From CAJQPP01 sp041747075 (GTDB lineage Bacteria; Planctomycetota; Planctomycetia; Pirellulales; Pirellulaceae): a stretch of DNA of 9,732 nucleotides. The DNA is taken from positions 1 through 9,732 of the forward strand of contig JBGTFW010000224.1 in NCBI GenBank assembly GCA_041747075.1, written 5' to 3'. Numbering within the stretch: position 1 is the stretch's first letter; each line of letters starts with the position of its first letter. Below, piece after piece: positions 1 to 5,989 of the stretch. The position numbers were made by a program, and so were the translations under genes. Below the pieces are notes generated by a model, which was not told the origin of the DNA, did no database searches, and was given only the letters and a program-made list of their open reading frames with translations.

Positions 1-2
1 CG

Positions 3-53
3 GAAGCTGCGGCCGAGCTGAAAATCGGCCTTGCGCTGGGCGGGTGTCACTGA
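3..53 (+). CDS. Possible 3' end of an upstream gene (partial)
   Basis: Frame 3 is open from the window edge to a TGA at 51-53 and encodes EAAAELKIGLALGGCH. The composition is compatible with the tail of a real protein, but 16 residues are far too few to identify a family. The other two forward frames also stop early (19-21 and 74-76), so the choice of frame is weak. It is listed only because something probably ends near here, before the sparse leader that follows. Confidence 0.18.
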   Translation, partial: EAAAELKIGLALGGCH

Positions 54-57
54 CACC
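43..57. promoter_or_regulatory. 15-bp perfect dyad GGTGTCA-C-TGACACC
   Basis: Two 7-bp arms (43-49 and 51-57) are exact reverse complements around a single C. As RNA it could form only a 5-bp stem with a 5-nt loop, and no T-run follows, so it is a poor terminator. The symmetry and 15-bp size suit a DNA-binding dimer site. It lies about 330 bp before the methyltransferase start, so its target is unclear. It could be chance. Confidence 0.25.
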
Positions 58-388
58 TGCGACGGGTGACTATTAAGGTTTTTGAAGTGTTCCGATACGG
101 CAGAAACCACGGTTTTCACGACCGGTGAACACGGTTCGCACGCTTTCAAAACCGGTGCCTTAAACCAGACTCAGCCATCCGTCCTCTACCAGGTGACATC
201 CGTTGGACACGCCCACCGAGCGACTTGTTCGGAGTCGTCAATGCGACCGCACAATCTACCACATGGGTACAGCCATACCAGAATGCCAGAGTTTCCGCCG
301 TAAGGCGGTACTCGACAAAGGGCGTTGCTTGAACGAAATTGGAGTGTCCCGTCGCTCGTCATCATCCCGCCTCCAGGTCTGTTCCAAC
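54..388. other. Gene-poor leader, no supported gene
   Basis: These 335 bases hold no convincing coding region. The methyltransferase frame is open back to a TTG at 203, with an ATG at 263 and a GTG at 344. However, the residues before about 389 are Arg/Ser-rich, look unlike a protein domain, and have weaker third-position GC than the body of the gene. The region also contains the imperfect repeat at 109-157 and a small inverted repeat, TTCAC/GTGAA, at 115-129. No clear sigma-70 promoter was recognised. Confidence 0.4.
109..157. repeat. Imperfect direct repeat ACGGTTnnCACG...ACCGGTG
   Basis: The 12-mer at 109-120 (ACGGTTTTCACG) recurs at 131-142 as ACGGTTCGCACG, matching at 10 of 12 positions. 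Each copy is followed by ACCGGTG, directly at 121-127 and after an 8-nt insertion at 151-157. ACCGGTG is itself close to a palindrome (ACCGGT). The repeat lies in the leader of the methyltransferase and could be a pair of protein-binding sites or a decayed duplication. Only two copies were seen. Confidence 0.3.
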
Positions 389-1126
389 GTGCTGAAATCA
401 CGGCAAGTCCCGAAGCGTTCCCCGTCGGTTCCAGTCCGGCTCCACCTCGGTTGTTTTGACCAGCCGATTGACGGGTGGCACAACACCGATATCACGCCGC
501 ACATCTTCGTTGCGCGGATTCCGCTGGCCGCACGCGTGCTGAGCACTTTTGGGATGGTTTCCGCCCACCGAGCCGAACAGCACCGGCAAGGTCTTTTTCG
601 ACGCGTGTACTATCTCAACGTGCGGCGGCGATTCCCGTTTCGCGACAATACGGTCGATTGCGCCTTCTCGTCCCACCTCATCGAGCACCTGCGACCGGAC
701 GAAGCGTGCCATATGCTGTGCGAGATTCATCGAGTCATCCGTCCCGGGGGAATATGTCGAATCGTCGCTCCCAGTCTGGAATGGGCGATGTCGCTGTACA
801 GCGAAGCCAGCCCCGAGGCCTTCCTCCACGGCGTTTTTCAGGAAGACGAGGACAACGTCAAGAACCGGCACCAATGGATGTACACCGAGAGCAGTCTGTG
901 CCGGTTGATGAGCCAAAGCGGCTTTGTCAACGTCAACGAGTGTACGTTCCGCAGCGGCCGCTTGCCGGACCTTGAAAGGATTGACAATCGCCCGGATAAC
1001 AGCATTTACATTGAAGGCGAAAAGCTTCCCTTGGAATCGAGCCACCGTTCACGCGACGGCCAGGGGGGATCGGACATCCACGACTCCGAATCGACGCCCA
1101 GCCCATCGGCGACTCGGTTAATGTAG
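389..1126 (+). CDS. Class I SAM-dependent methyltransferase (type 11-like)
   Basis: This predicted cytoplasmic methyltransferase transfers a methyl group from S-adenosylmethionine to an unknown acceptor. With the GTG start at 389 it has 245 residues. The SAM-binding region is RLHLGCFDQPIDGW-N-DITPH (about 17-39). It is followed by FPFRDNTVDCAFSSHLIEHL (about 82-101), the acidic/hydrophobic motif II/post-II region, and then by EIHRVIRPGG (about 112-121). The usual GCG of motif I is GCF here. A C-terminal HQWMYTESSLCRLMSQSGF block (about 161-179) is typical of glycan/lipopolysaccharide-associated members. The start is uncertain: ATG 263 and GTG 344 are alternatives without good ribosome-binding sites. 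I chose 389 because homologues begin a few residues before the KLHLGC motif. The last ~33 residues, after NSIYIEGEK, look like a non-homologous tail, and the gene overlaps the convergent AhpD-family gene by 121 bp. Confidence 0.85.
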   Translation: MLKSRQVPKRSPSVPVRLHLGCFDQPIDGWHNTDITPHIFVARIPLAARVLSTFGMVSAHRAEQHRQGLFRRVYYLNVRRRFPFRDNTVDCAFSSHLIEHLRPDEACHMLCEIHRVIRPGGICRIVAPSLEWAMSLYSEASPEAFLHGVFQEDEDNVKNRHQWMYTESSLCRLMSQSGFVNVNECTFRSGRLPDLERIDNRPDNSIYIEGEKLPLESSHRSRDGQGGSDIHDSESTPSPSATRLM

Positions 1127-1623
1127 TTGAAGTAACCGGCGACCTGGGTGGCGGCGAGTATTTCGGCGTCATTCCAGCCCGTGTCGCGCAGTTTAACGAG
1201 ATCGTCAGCGATCACTTTTCCTGGCGCGAGGGTCAGCTTGACGGCAAAATCACACAGTGCCAGGTCACACACGGTGAGCGATGCGGTGCGATAGTCCAGA
1301 ATCAATCGCATCGCGGTTTGGTGGTCTCCGGATTCCTGACCGAAATCCCGCCCGTGCGACAGCGTTCAGTACCAGCAGTCATTCACATTGCTGACGACGG
1401 TGGCAATCATTTCACGCCTCGCGCGCGAGAGAACCGCACTTTGCTTCATCGCCGCGAGATAGAAACCCATCGAGGCGGAGCAGACCCGCGCGTCGAGGCT
1501 CATGAGACGGATAATGTTGGCGACGCCTCCCGCCCGTTCGGTCGCTGCTTGCCAGATTTCGCCAAGTTCGCCGCCGGAATGGTCGTCCGGTTCGCCGGGT
1601 GCAACTTGACGAATCCACGGCAT
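1006..1623 (-). CDS. AhpD-family (carboxymuconolactone decarboxylase-like) peroxidase-related protein, probable selenoprotein with CxxU
   Basis: Translation from ATG at 1623 gives 85 residues, then an in-frame TGA (1368-1366), then 119 more residues to TAA at 1006-1008; 205 residues in all if TGA is selenocysteine. Both sides match the AhpD-like peroxidase-related family. The N-terminal part has WIR...GELGEIW and NIIRLMSLDA, then SRARREMIATVVSNVNDC. The C-terminal part has DFAVKLTLAPGKV, LRDTGWNDAEIL and VAGYFNYINRVADGLGV. By alignment to M. tuberculosis AhpD (E118, C130, H132, C133, H137), E71, C83, Y85, Sec86 and H90 fill the active-site positions; only H132 differs. The family reduces peroxides or related substrates through a CxxC redox pair; the substrate here is unknown. 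The ATG shares one base with the oxidoreductase stop (TGATG), implying translational coupling. Sec insertion would need SelA/SelB/SelC/SelD encoded elsewhere. Alternative: a recent nonsense mutation or base error at a Cys codon. Confidence 0.82.
1330..1348 (-). promoter_or_regulatory. Putative bacterial SECIS hairpin
   Basis: The mRNA 18-36 nt after the TGA can fold as GGAUUUC-GGUCA-GGAAUCC. This gives seven pairs (six Watson-Crick and one U-G) closing a 5-nt loop that begins GGU. The E. coli fdhF SECIS has an apical loop with GGUC at about 19-22 nt after its UGA; here GGUC is at 25-28 nt. That lies inside the 16-37 nt window usually accepted for bacterial SECIS loops. The hairpin is within the coding frame, as bacterial elements are. 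I did not establish a bulged U equivalent to fdhF U17, nor compute a folding energy. Confidence 0.65.
1366..1368 (-). other. In-frame TGA, proposed selenocysteine codon (Sec86)
   Basis: On the minus strand the codons read AAT-GAC-TGC-TGG-TAC-TGA-ACG-CTG-TCG-CAC, giving N-D-C-W-Y-U-T-L-S-H. The TGA replaces the second Cys of the family CxxC motif, and the conserved His sits four residues later as in AhpD. The reading frame is unchanged on both sides, so no frameshift is needed. AhpD-like proteins with CxxU are among the bacterial selenoprotein families reported from environmental sequence surveys. Confidence 0.8.
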
Positions 1624-2738
1624 CAGTGGGTCACCATGGATTTCTCGAGCAACACCGGTCGCTGCCGGCCCGCGGACTCAAGGCACGCATCGAGAACCTG
1701 CTGTGTCTTGAGCGAATAATCAAACCAGCGGTCGTCGACCTGGCGACTCAGAACGAGTTCGCCAAAGTTGCGAAAAAGGTTCGCTTCCTGGGAATCCGCT
1801 GCGCTGCTTCCCGGCTCATCGATGGTGATGGTGTGACGGTGATCGTCCATGTGGAAATCGCACTTGTCGACGACAAACTCCGCCTGGGAAACGTCGAAAC
1901 GGGTTTGGCCCCCCTGATAGGGCAGGACAAAATCGTTCACCTGGATGTAGCCGCGCGTTCCGCTGACATTTGCCCATTGCTGGTGATGCGTGAGGAAGCT
2001 GCAATAAAACGCGGCGGTGACTTCATTGTCGAATTCCAGTTCCGCGGAAAATTCCAGCGGCACCGGGCCAGGACTATCGAATCGCTGGTATTGTGTGATC
2101 GTCCGGCCCGACACCGTTCGCGGCATTTGCCATCCGAGTGTCCACAAGGCGAAACGGATGCAGTACCACCCGAGGTCGCCGACGCAGCCTTGCGGTTCGA
2201 GAGCACGATCTAGCCGGATGTTGGTGTCGCGCCAGTGCGGGTCAGCGCAAAAGCTGAACTGGACGCATACGCGGCGGATTTCGCCCACCGTGTCGGGGTC
2301 GTCAAGGGCCTTCCGCAGCGTTTCGAGGCGGTTGCCGTGCATGTACATCACGCCGTCCATGAACTGAACGCCCGCGCTGCGGCAGGCGTCAAGCATTTCC
2401 CTCAGATCGTCGGTGGAAACGGCACAGGGTTTCTCGCAAAGGACATGCTTCCCGGCTCGCGCGGCGGCAATGACCCATTCCTTCCGTACGCCCGTCGGAA
2501 GGGGGATATAGACGGCGTCGACGTCCGGTGAATGAACGAGCAATTCTCCAGAGTCGAGGACCGCGGGTTCGTTGGTAAAGGGGGACTGCTGCTGGCAAAG
2601 CTGGACAAACGCGCGGCCTTTCGAGGGGTCACGGCTCGCAACCGCAGTCACGACACCGTTGCCGGCAAGGTTGATCGCCTGCCAATTCTTGCGAGCGATT
2701 TCCGCCGCGCCCAGAATTCCCCAACGAACGCGATTCAT
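1623..2738 (-). CDS. Gfo/Idh/MocA family NAD(P)-dependent oxidoreductase
   Basis: This 371-residue protein is a predicted cytoplasmic dehydrogenase/reductase acting on a sugar, inositol or related polyol; the exact substrate cannot be read from sequence. The N-terminal Rossmann fold starts with WGILGAAEIA (6-15), a G-x-G-A-A nucleotide-binding turn, followed by VASRDPSK (33-40). The family signature EKP is at 102-104 (K103 is the usual catalytic Lys). The second motif, GDLGWY at 187-192, has Asp188 and Tyr192 in the D-x-G-x-Y form of glucose-fructose oxidoreductase and dihydrodiol dehydrogenase relatives, rather than the commoner D-x-G-x-H. The C-terminal alpha/beta dimerisation domain runs from about 130 to 360. 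Length is normal for the family. No signal peptide is seen. Its ATG lies within an ATGA overlap with the lipoprotein stop, and its TGA overlaps the ATG of the AhpD-family gene, so the three are likely co-translated. Confidence 0.93.
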   Translation of the reverse strand: MNRVRWGILGAAEIARKNWQAINLAGNGVVTAVASRDPSKGRAFVQLCQQQSPFTNEPAVLDSGELLVHSPDVDAVYIPLPTGVRKEWVIAAARAGKHVLCEKPCAVSTDDLREMLDACRSAGVQFMDGVMYMHGNRLETLRKALDDPDTVGEIRRVCVQFSFCADPHWRDTNIRLDRALEPQGCVGDLGWYCIRFALWTLGWQMPRTVSGRTITQYQRFDSPGPVPLEFSAELEFDNEVTAAFYCSFLTHHQQWANVSGTRGYIQVNDFVLPYQGGQTRFDVSQAEFVVDKCDFHMDDHRHTITIDEPGSSAADSQEANLFRNFGELVLSRQVDDRWFDYSLKTQQVLDACLESAGRQRPVLLEKSMVTH

Positions 2739-3334
2739 TTTCCGGACGAATCCTTGTCGCTTTTCCCTTCGTCCGCGGGTTTGTCAGTGTCGCCAGAAGG
2801 TTTTTCCTGCTCCTTGTCCTTGCCGTCCTGCTCTTCCTCGCGTCGTTGGCGCTCGGCGTATGCCTTGGCCTCCGGAAGGTCGGGGTTGAGTTCGTAAAAG
2901 GAAGGGAGTGTCTCTTTCGTCTTGATGAGAAGCGGAAATTTCTCGCCTTTCTCGTTTCCCAGCGCGAGCAGGCGGAATCCATAAGCGACGCTGTCCTCGT
3001 GTTTAAACCTCCAGGTCTTGCCGTCAAATTCCAGTTCGCGAATCAGGGGCTTCATGACCTCTCGTCTCACTGTGAAATTGACGCCCGGGACAACTCGCCA
3101 GGGACCTTCAATCATCGGCAACTTGCACGGTTTGTATTCATTCGTTTCGCTGGTCCAGTACTCGTAATCGCAATACTCGTATCCATGAAACTTTTCGAGC
3201 GACAGCAACTCCTCCGCGGTATAATAGCGCACCCCTTGAGGTTCACAGCCTGTCCAGCCAATGGTCGCGGCGACCGTAAACACGAGAATCCACTTGACTG
3301 CGGCCTGATGGTTGTTTGGATTGTTCGATTTCAT
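2735..3334 (-). CDS. Putative secreted lipoprotein, function unknown
   Basis: This 199-residue protein has no family I recognise. The N-terminus has a basic stretch and a hydrophobic segment (about 14-26) ending in IGWTGC, so Cys30 could be a lipidation site; Trp at -3 makes this lipobox atypical. The body (about 36-155) is rich in Tyr, Trp and charged residues, with paired elements such as YEYCDYEYW and RELEFDGKTWRFKHEDS, which suggests a compact beta-rich domain. Residues ~157-199 are a hydrophilic Lys/Glu/Asp/Ser tail, probably disordered. The ATG at 3334 is preceded by AGGAAG at a good distance, one of the clearer ribosome-binding sites in the window. Its stop overlaps the next start by four bases (ATGA), so it is the first gene of a tightly coupled trio. 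It may act in the envelope while its two partners act in the cytoplasm. Confidence 0.75.
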   Translation of the reverse strand: MKSNNPNNHQAAVKWILVFTVAATIGWTGCEPQGVRYYTAEELLSLEKFHGYEYCDYEYWTSETNEYKPCKLPMIEGPWRVVPGVNFTVRREVMKPLIRELEFDGKTWRFKHEDSVAYGFRLLALGNEKGEKFPLLIKTKETLPSFYELNPDLPEAKAYAERQRREEEQDGKDKEQEKPSGDTDKPADEGKSDKDSSGK

Positions 3335-3442
3335 GGTCTTCCTGGCGAACCGCCCTTGCGTTGAAAAGGAAAAATAAAGTCTCGCGAAGTGCGATTGTAA
3401 TTGGCGCGAGCGTCGTTGGCCATACGCCCAATCGGCGACCGG
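3335..3442. other. 108-bp gap between membrane-protein and lipoprotein genes
   Basis: This region separates two leftward genes. Apart from the AGGAAG ribosome-binding site just before the lipoprotein ATG, I see no terminator hairpin with a T-run and no convincing promoter. The gap is long enough to hold one, so whether the lipoprotein trio has its own promoter is undecided. Confidence 0.3.
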
Positions 3443-3997
3443 TCAGCGGCCAAGAATCCCCTGGATTTCCGGAATTCCGTAATGTGCGAAGGCAACGAGT
3501 TTCCACTGGCCTGTTTCGTTAAGGGCGAATTCCATGTGAACGTCGCGCACCCCCGGCAGGGTCTGGGTCTGAATCGCAAGATCGTCGGCGCTGACCAGGA
3601 CGCGAAACTGAACCTTTGCGCGTCTCGGGTTGCCTGGCTCAACGTCGACGCGCGGCTCACTGGTGACCGAGCATACCGAAAACCTGTACCTCGGTATTTC
3701 GCCATTGATCTGGTTGATCACGTCCGTGGCATCCTTGTCCACGAACCGTAACAGGCCATCGACATCGTTCCGCCGCACGGCACCGGCCATCTCGAAAACG
3801 CGACGTTGCAGCGTCTCCCGCGTGGTTTCAACGATCCAATCGGTAAGGACCGGCACAACCACAAGACCGACCGAAAGCGCCAGCCATGGAAGGAGCCGTT
3901 GATTGTGCAATTCCCGGTACAGCACGACGAGAACGCCGGTCAAAAGAATCCCGGCAATCACTAGCCAAAACGGGGACTCCGTGAAAAGAGTGCTCAT
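3443..3997 (-). CDS. Two-helix membrane protein with possible NTF2-like domain
   Basis: From ATG at 3997 this gives 184 residues. Two hydrophobic segments (about 11-27 and 35-52) form a short membrane hairpin. A soluble domain follows, with a helix (TTRETLQRRVFEMAGAVRRNDVDGLLRFVD, 58-87) and then alternating beta-type strands (RVDVEPGNPRRAKVQFRVLV and VHMEFALNETGQWKLVAF). The helix that sets a small domain plus a curved sheet ending in 'GQWKLV' resembles SnoaL/NTF2-like folds, but no catalytic residues can be assigned. An upstream in-frame ATG at 4087 would add 30 residues; I prefer 3997 because the extra stretch is poorly protein-like and lacks a ribosome-binding site. It lies 108 bp before the lipoprotein gene on the same strand and may share its transcript. 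Confidence 0.75.
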   Translation of the reverse strand: MSTLFTESPFWLVIAGILLTGVLVVLYRELHNQRLLPWLALSVGLVVVPVLTDWIVETTRETLQRRVFEMAGAVRRNDVDGLLRFVDKDATDVINQINGEIPRYRFSVCSVTSEPRVDVEPGNPRRAKVQFRVLVSADDLAIQTQTLPGVRDVHMEFALNETGQWKLVAFAHYGIPEIQGILGR

Positions 3998-4292
3998 GCG
4001 TTTAAGCGGGCCTGGAATTGCGTCGAATCCGGGCCTTTCGATGAAATAAAAAACGAAAAACCGGGAAAATGCGCGTCGGAGCAGCATTTAGGCAAGGGAC
4101 GAGTCGACCATTTCGCGACTTCCCGGGGCAATCCATTTTACGCAATCCGTGGCGGGGTGAAACGGGTGGTGCGAATCGATATCATGCCGGTTCGCGCCCG
4201 TGGACTCCCCCAACGTCCTGTGCAAGAATTGCGAAGCCCATAACAATGGCGGGCAGGAAATATCTCAATTTCGACCGCAAATCTGGATCGCC
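3998..4292. promoter_or_regulatory. Divergent intergenic region, expected to hold promoters for both sides
   Basis: About 295 bases lie between the leftward membrane-protein gene and the rightward SHD1 gene. An A-rich stretch at about 4044-4070 is the most AT-rich part and is a plausible site for DNA opening, but I could not match clear -35/-10 boxes on either strand. Both flanking genes have optional upstream extensions into it (ATG 4087 leftward, GTG 4200 rightward) that I do not favour. Confidence 0.35.
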
Positions 4293-5951
4293 ATGCAACG
4301 CTTTGCTCGTTCCGCATTGCTGCTGTTTCTGTTTTTCCTGGCCGGACTTGCCATTCCTTGCCATGCCCAGCCGGGATCGTCCGGTGCCGAAACGGACCCT
4401 CCCGAACCTGTCGTGCGGGTCTGGACCGACAATACCGGCACGTTCCGGGTAACGGCAAGTATTTTCAAAATCACTGACGACGTCGTTTACCTCGAGCGCG
4501 TCGTCGATGGCAAGATCGCGCCCGTTCCAAGGCGGCGTTTGAGTCCCGCGGACAAGGCCTGGCTCGAGGAGTACCTCCGCGCGACTGCCGCCGAGCCATC
4601 TGCTGTTGTGTCGCCGCCGCGCGACCCGCCCGTTCAACTTCCTCCAGCCGGAGACGTTGTTCCCCCCGCCGATTCGGACACCGCGGCGGAACCCCTTCGA
4701 CTCATTGAACCACAGGCGAACGAGCTGCATTCGGTGGCAAATCCCGAGTCGGGCGTTCCCGATCGACCATTGATAGTTCAGGGTGATCGCGCGGATCGTC
4801 GCTTCGATGACATGCGTGGCGCGTCAAGGCAATTTAAACCTTCGCTCAATTATCAACCGGCGAACCGTGTTGAGAACGAGTCGGCAAAATTGCCCGGCCC
4901 GCCCGCGGCAAAAAGTCAGCTTGCGGAATCGGTCCGTGAAAGCGTTCCGCTCACCGCGCCGCCCGAGTTCGCGTTCAACGTCGATTTGCCGCCGTCGCCG
5001 CCGGAATCGATCGGTGACGGAGACCTGCCTGCGAAGCCGATTGCGGAAACAATTCCGCCTCAACCTGTCGCCGATTCGGAATCGGTACCGGGATCGGTGA
5101 CGGTTTCAGCGGAAGCCAACAGCACCGTGCCGATGGTCGCGCGCAGTCTCGCAATCCTCGAATTGCCGCCGGAGGAACTGGCTCGACAGATCGAGGTCGC
5201 CGCAAGGTTTGAATGGGAGTCGAGTACGGCGTTGTCATCGGCACTGGAACCCTATCCTCCGGAATTGCGGTTGATCCTGGAACTTTCCGGATGGCCGGCG
5301 CGACATGCCGCGCTGATTGGTCACGTCGCCATCGGCGAATTGATTGACAACACGGGTACGGCACTGTGTCCCCTCCCGTTGCCCCCCAACAAGCTCAGTC
5401 CGATGCGAGACTGGATTCCCGTTTCGGCGGGCCAGGCATCGGGTATCACAGAGGGTTCCCTGTACGGCGATTATGAGGACTCAAGCAACGGGAGAATCGC
5501 AAGTGTGATCCGGTTGGGGAAAACTTCGGAAAATTCCTTGCGGATCGAGAGTGTTCGCGGGACGATCAAGCTGGCGCTTCCTGGCAACGTCGAGACGATC
5601 GTGTCGGAAGAAATCGTCGAGCGTACCGCCGATCTGAGAAGTGAATTCCTGGAGGATCACGAGACAACGGTACGCGTACGTCGCCCCGACAAGGGAACGG
5701 TCGTTGTCGAGGCGACCGGAGAGACAGGAAACATTGTGGGTATTTCACCGCGACTTCCACCCGGAGTCAACTTTACAATGGCGAGAAGCAACTCAAGAAA
5801 ATCGGCGATATTTCAGTTTGAATTAAGCGAAGCGGTCAACTCCGGAATATTCCTTGAACTGCGGGTCGCGACCGAATGGCGCGAATTGACGGTGCCTTTT
5901 GAGTTCAAGGACCTTCAAATTCCGCTGGTGTTGCCCGTCGCCAGGAATTGA
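4293..5951 (+). CDS. Secreted SHD1-domain protein, function unknown
   Basis: From ATG at 4293 this gives 552 residues. Residues 1-26 are a clear Sec signal peptide: MQRFARSA, a run of Leu/Phe, then CHA before Gln, fitting signal peptidase I cleavage after CHA. An SHD1 (SLA1 homology domain 1) fold follows at about 40-96: VVRVWTDNTGTFRVTASIFK, a V-x-L-E-R strand, VPRRRLSPADKAWLEEYL. SHD1 domains are widespread in secreted planctomycete proteins and bind short peptides in eukaryotic Sla1; the bacterial role is not established. Residues ~97-300 are Pro/Ala/Glu-rich and probably disordered. The C-terminal ~150 residues alternate hydrophobic and polar residues, suggesting an all-beta domain I cannot name. 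ATG 4293 is chosen over the in-frame GTG at 4200 because it begins exactly at the signal peptide and has GGA just upstream. It is transcribed away from the lipoprotein operon and converges with the SDR gene 38 bp downstream. Confidence 0.85.
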   Translation: MQRFARSALLLFLFFLAGLAIPCHAQPGSSGAETDPPEPVVRVWTDNTGTFRVTASIFKITDDVVYLERVVDGKIAPVPRRRLSPADKAWLEEYLRATAAEPSAVVSPPRDPPVQLPPAGDVVPPADSDTAAEPLRLIEPQANELHSVANPESGVPDRPLIVQGDRADRRFDDMRGASRQFKPSLNYQPANRVENESAKLPGPPAAKSQLAESVRESVPLTAPPEFAFNVDLPPSPPESIGDGDLPAKPIAETIPPQPVADSESVPGSVTVSAEANSTVPMVARSLAILELPPEELARQIEVAARFEWESSTALSSALEPYPPELRLILELSGWPARHAALIGHVAIGELIDNTGTALCPLPLPPNKLSPMRDWIPVSAGQASGITEGSLYGDYEDSSNGRIASVIRLGKTSENSLRIESVRGTIKLALPGNVETIVSEEIVERTADLRSEFLEDHETTVRVRRPDKGTVVVEATGETGNIVGISPRLPPGVNFTMARSNSRKSAIFQFELSEAVNSGIFLELRVATEWRELTVPFEFKDLQIPLVLPVARN

Positions 5952-5989
5952 CATGGGCCGAGTCGATTCCCCTCGTTGTCCGCGACAGG

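Noticed and set aside
203..388. TTG 203 or ATG 263 as the methyltransferase start
   Set aside because: The added 42-62 residues are Ser/Arg-rich without family resemblance and no ribosome-binding site is evident; still possible for ATG 263.
398..1045. Long antisense open frame opposite the methyltransferase
   Set aside because: No recognisable motifs. It mirrors the coding constraint of the opposite strand, where the SAM-binding and PGG motifs are clear.
1006..1311. A separate small gene starting at ATG 1311 on the minus strand
   Set aside because: It is in the same frame as the upstream AhpD half, begins 18 codons after the TGA, and would lack the redox motif. It is better explained as the continuation of one gene through a recoded TGA.
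1366..1368. AhpD gene as an ordinary pseudogene with a nonsense mutation
   Set aside because: Not excluded, but less likely: the TGA is exactly at a redox Cys position, the frame stays intact for 119 codons, catalytic neighbours are conserved, and a SECIS-like hairpin is correctly placed.
1599..2213. Long rightward open frame opposite the oxidoreductase
   Set aside because: It encodes no recognisable domain, and the opposite strand carries EKP and D-x-G-x-Y motifs in a full-length family member.
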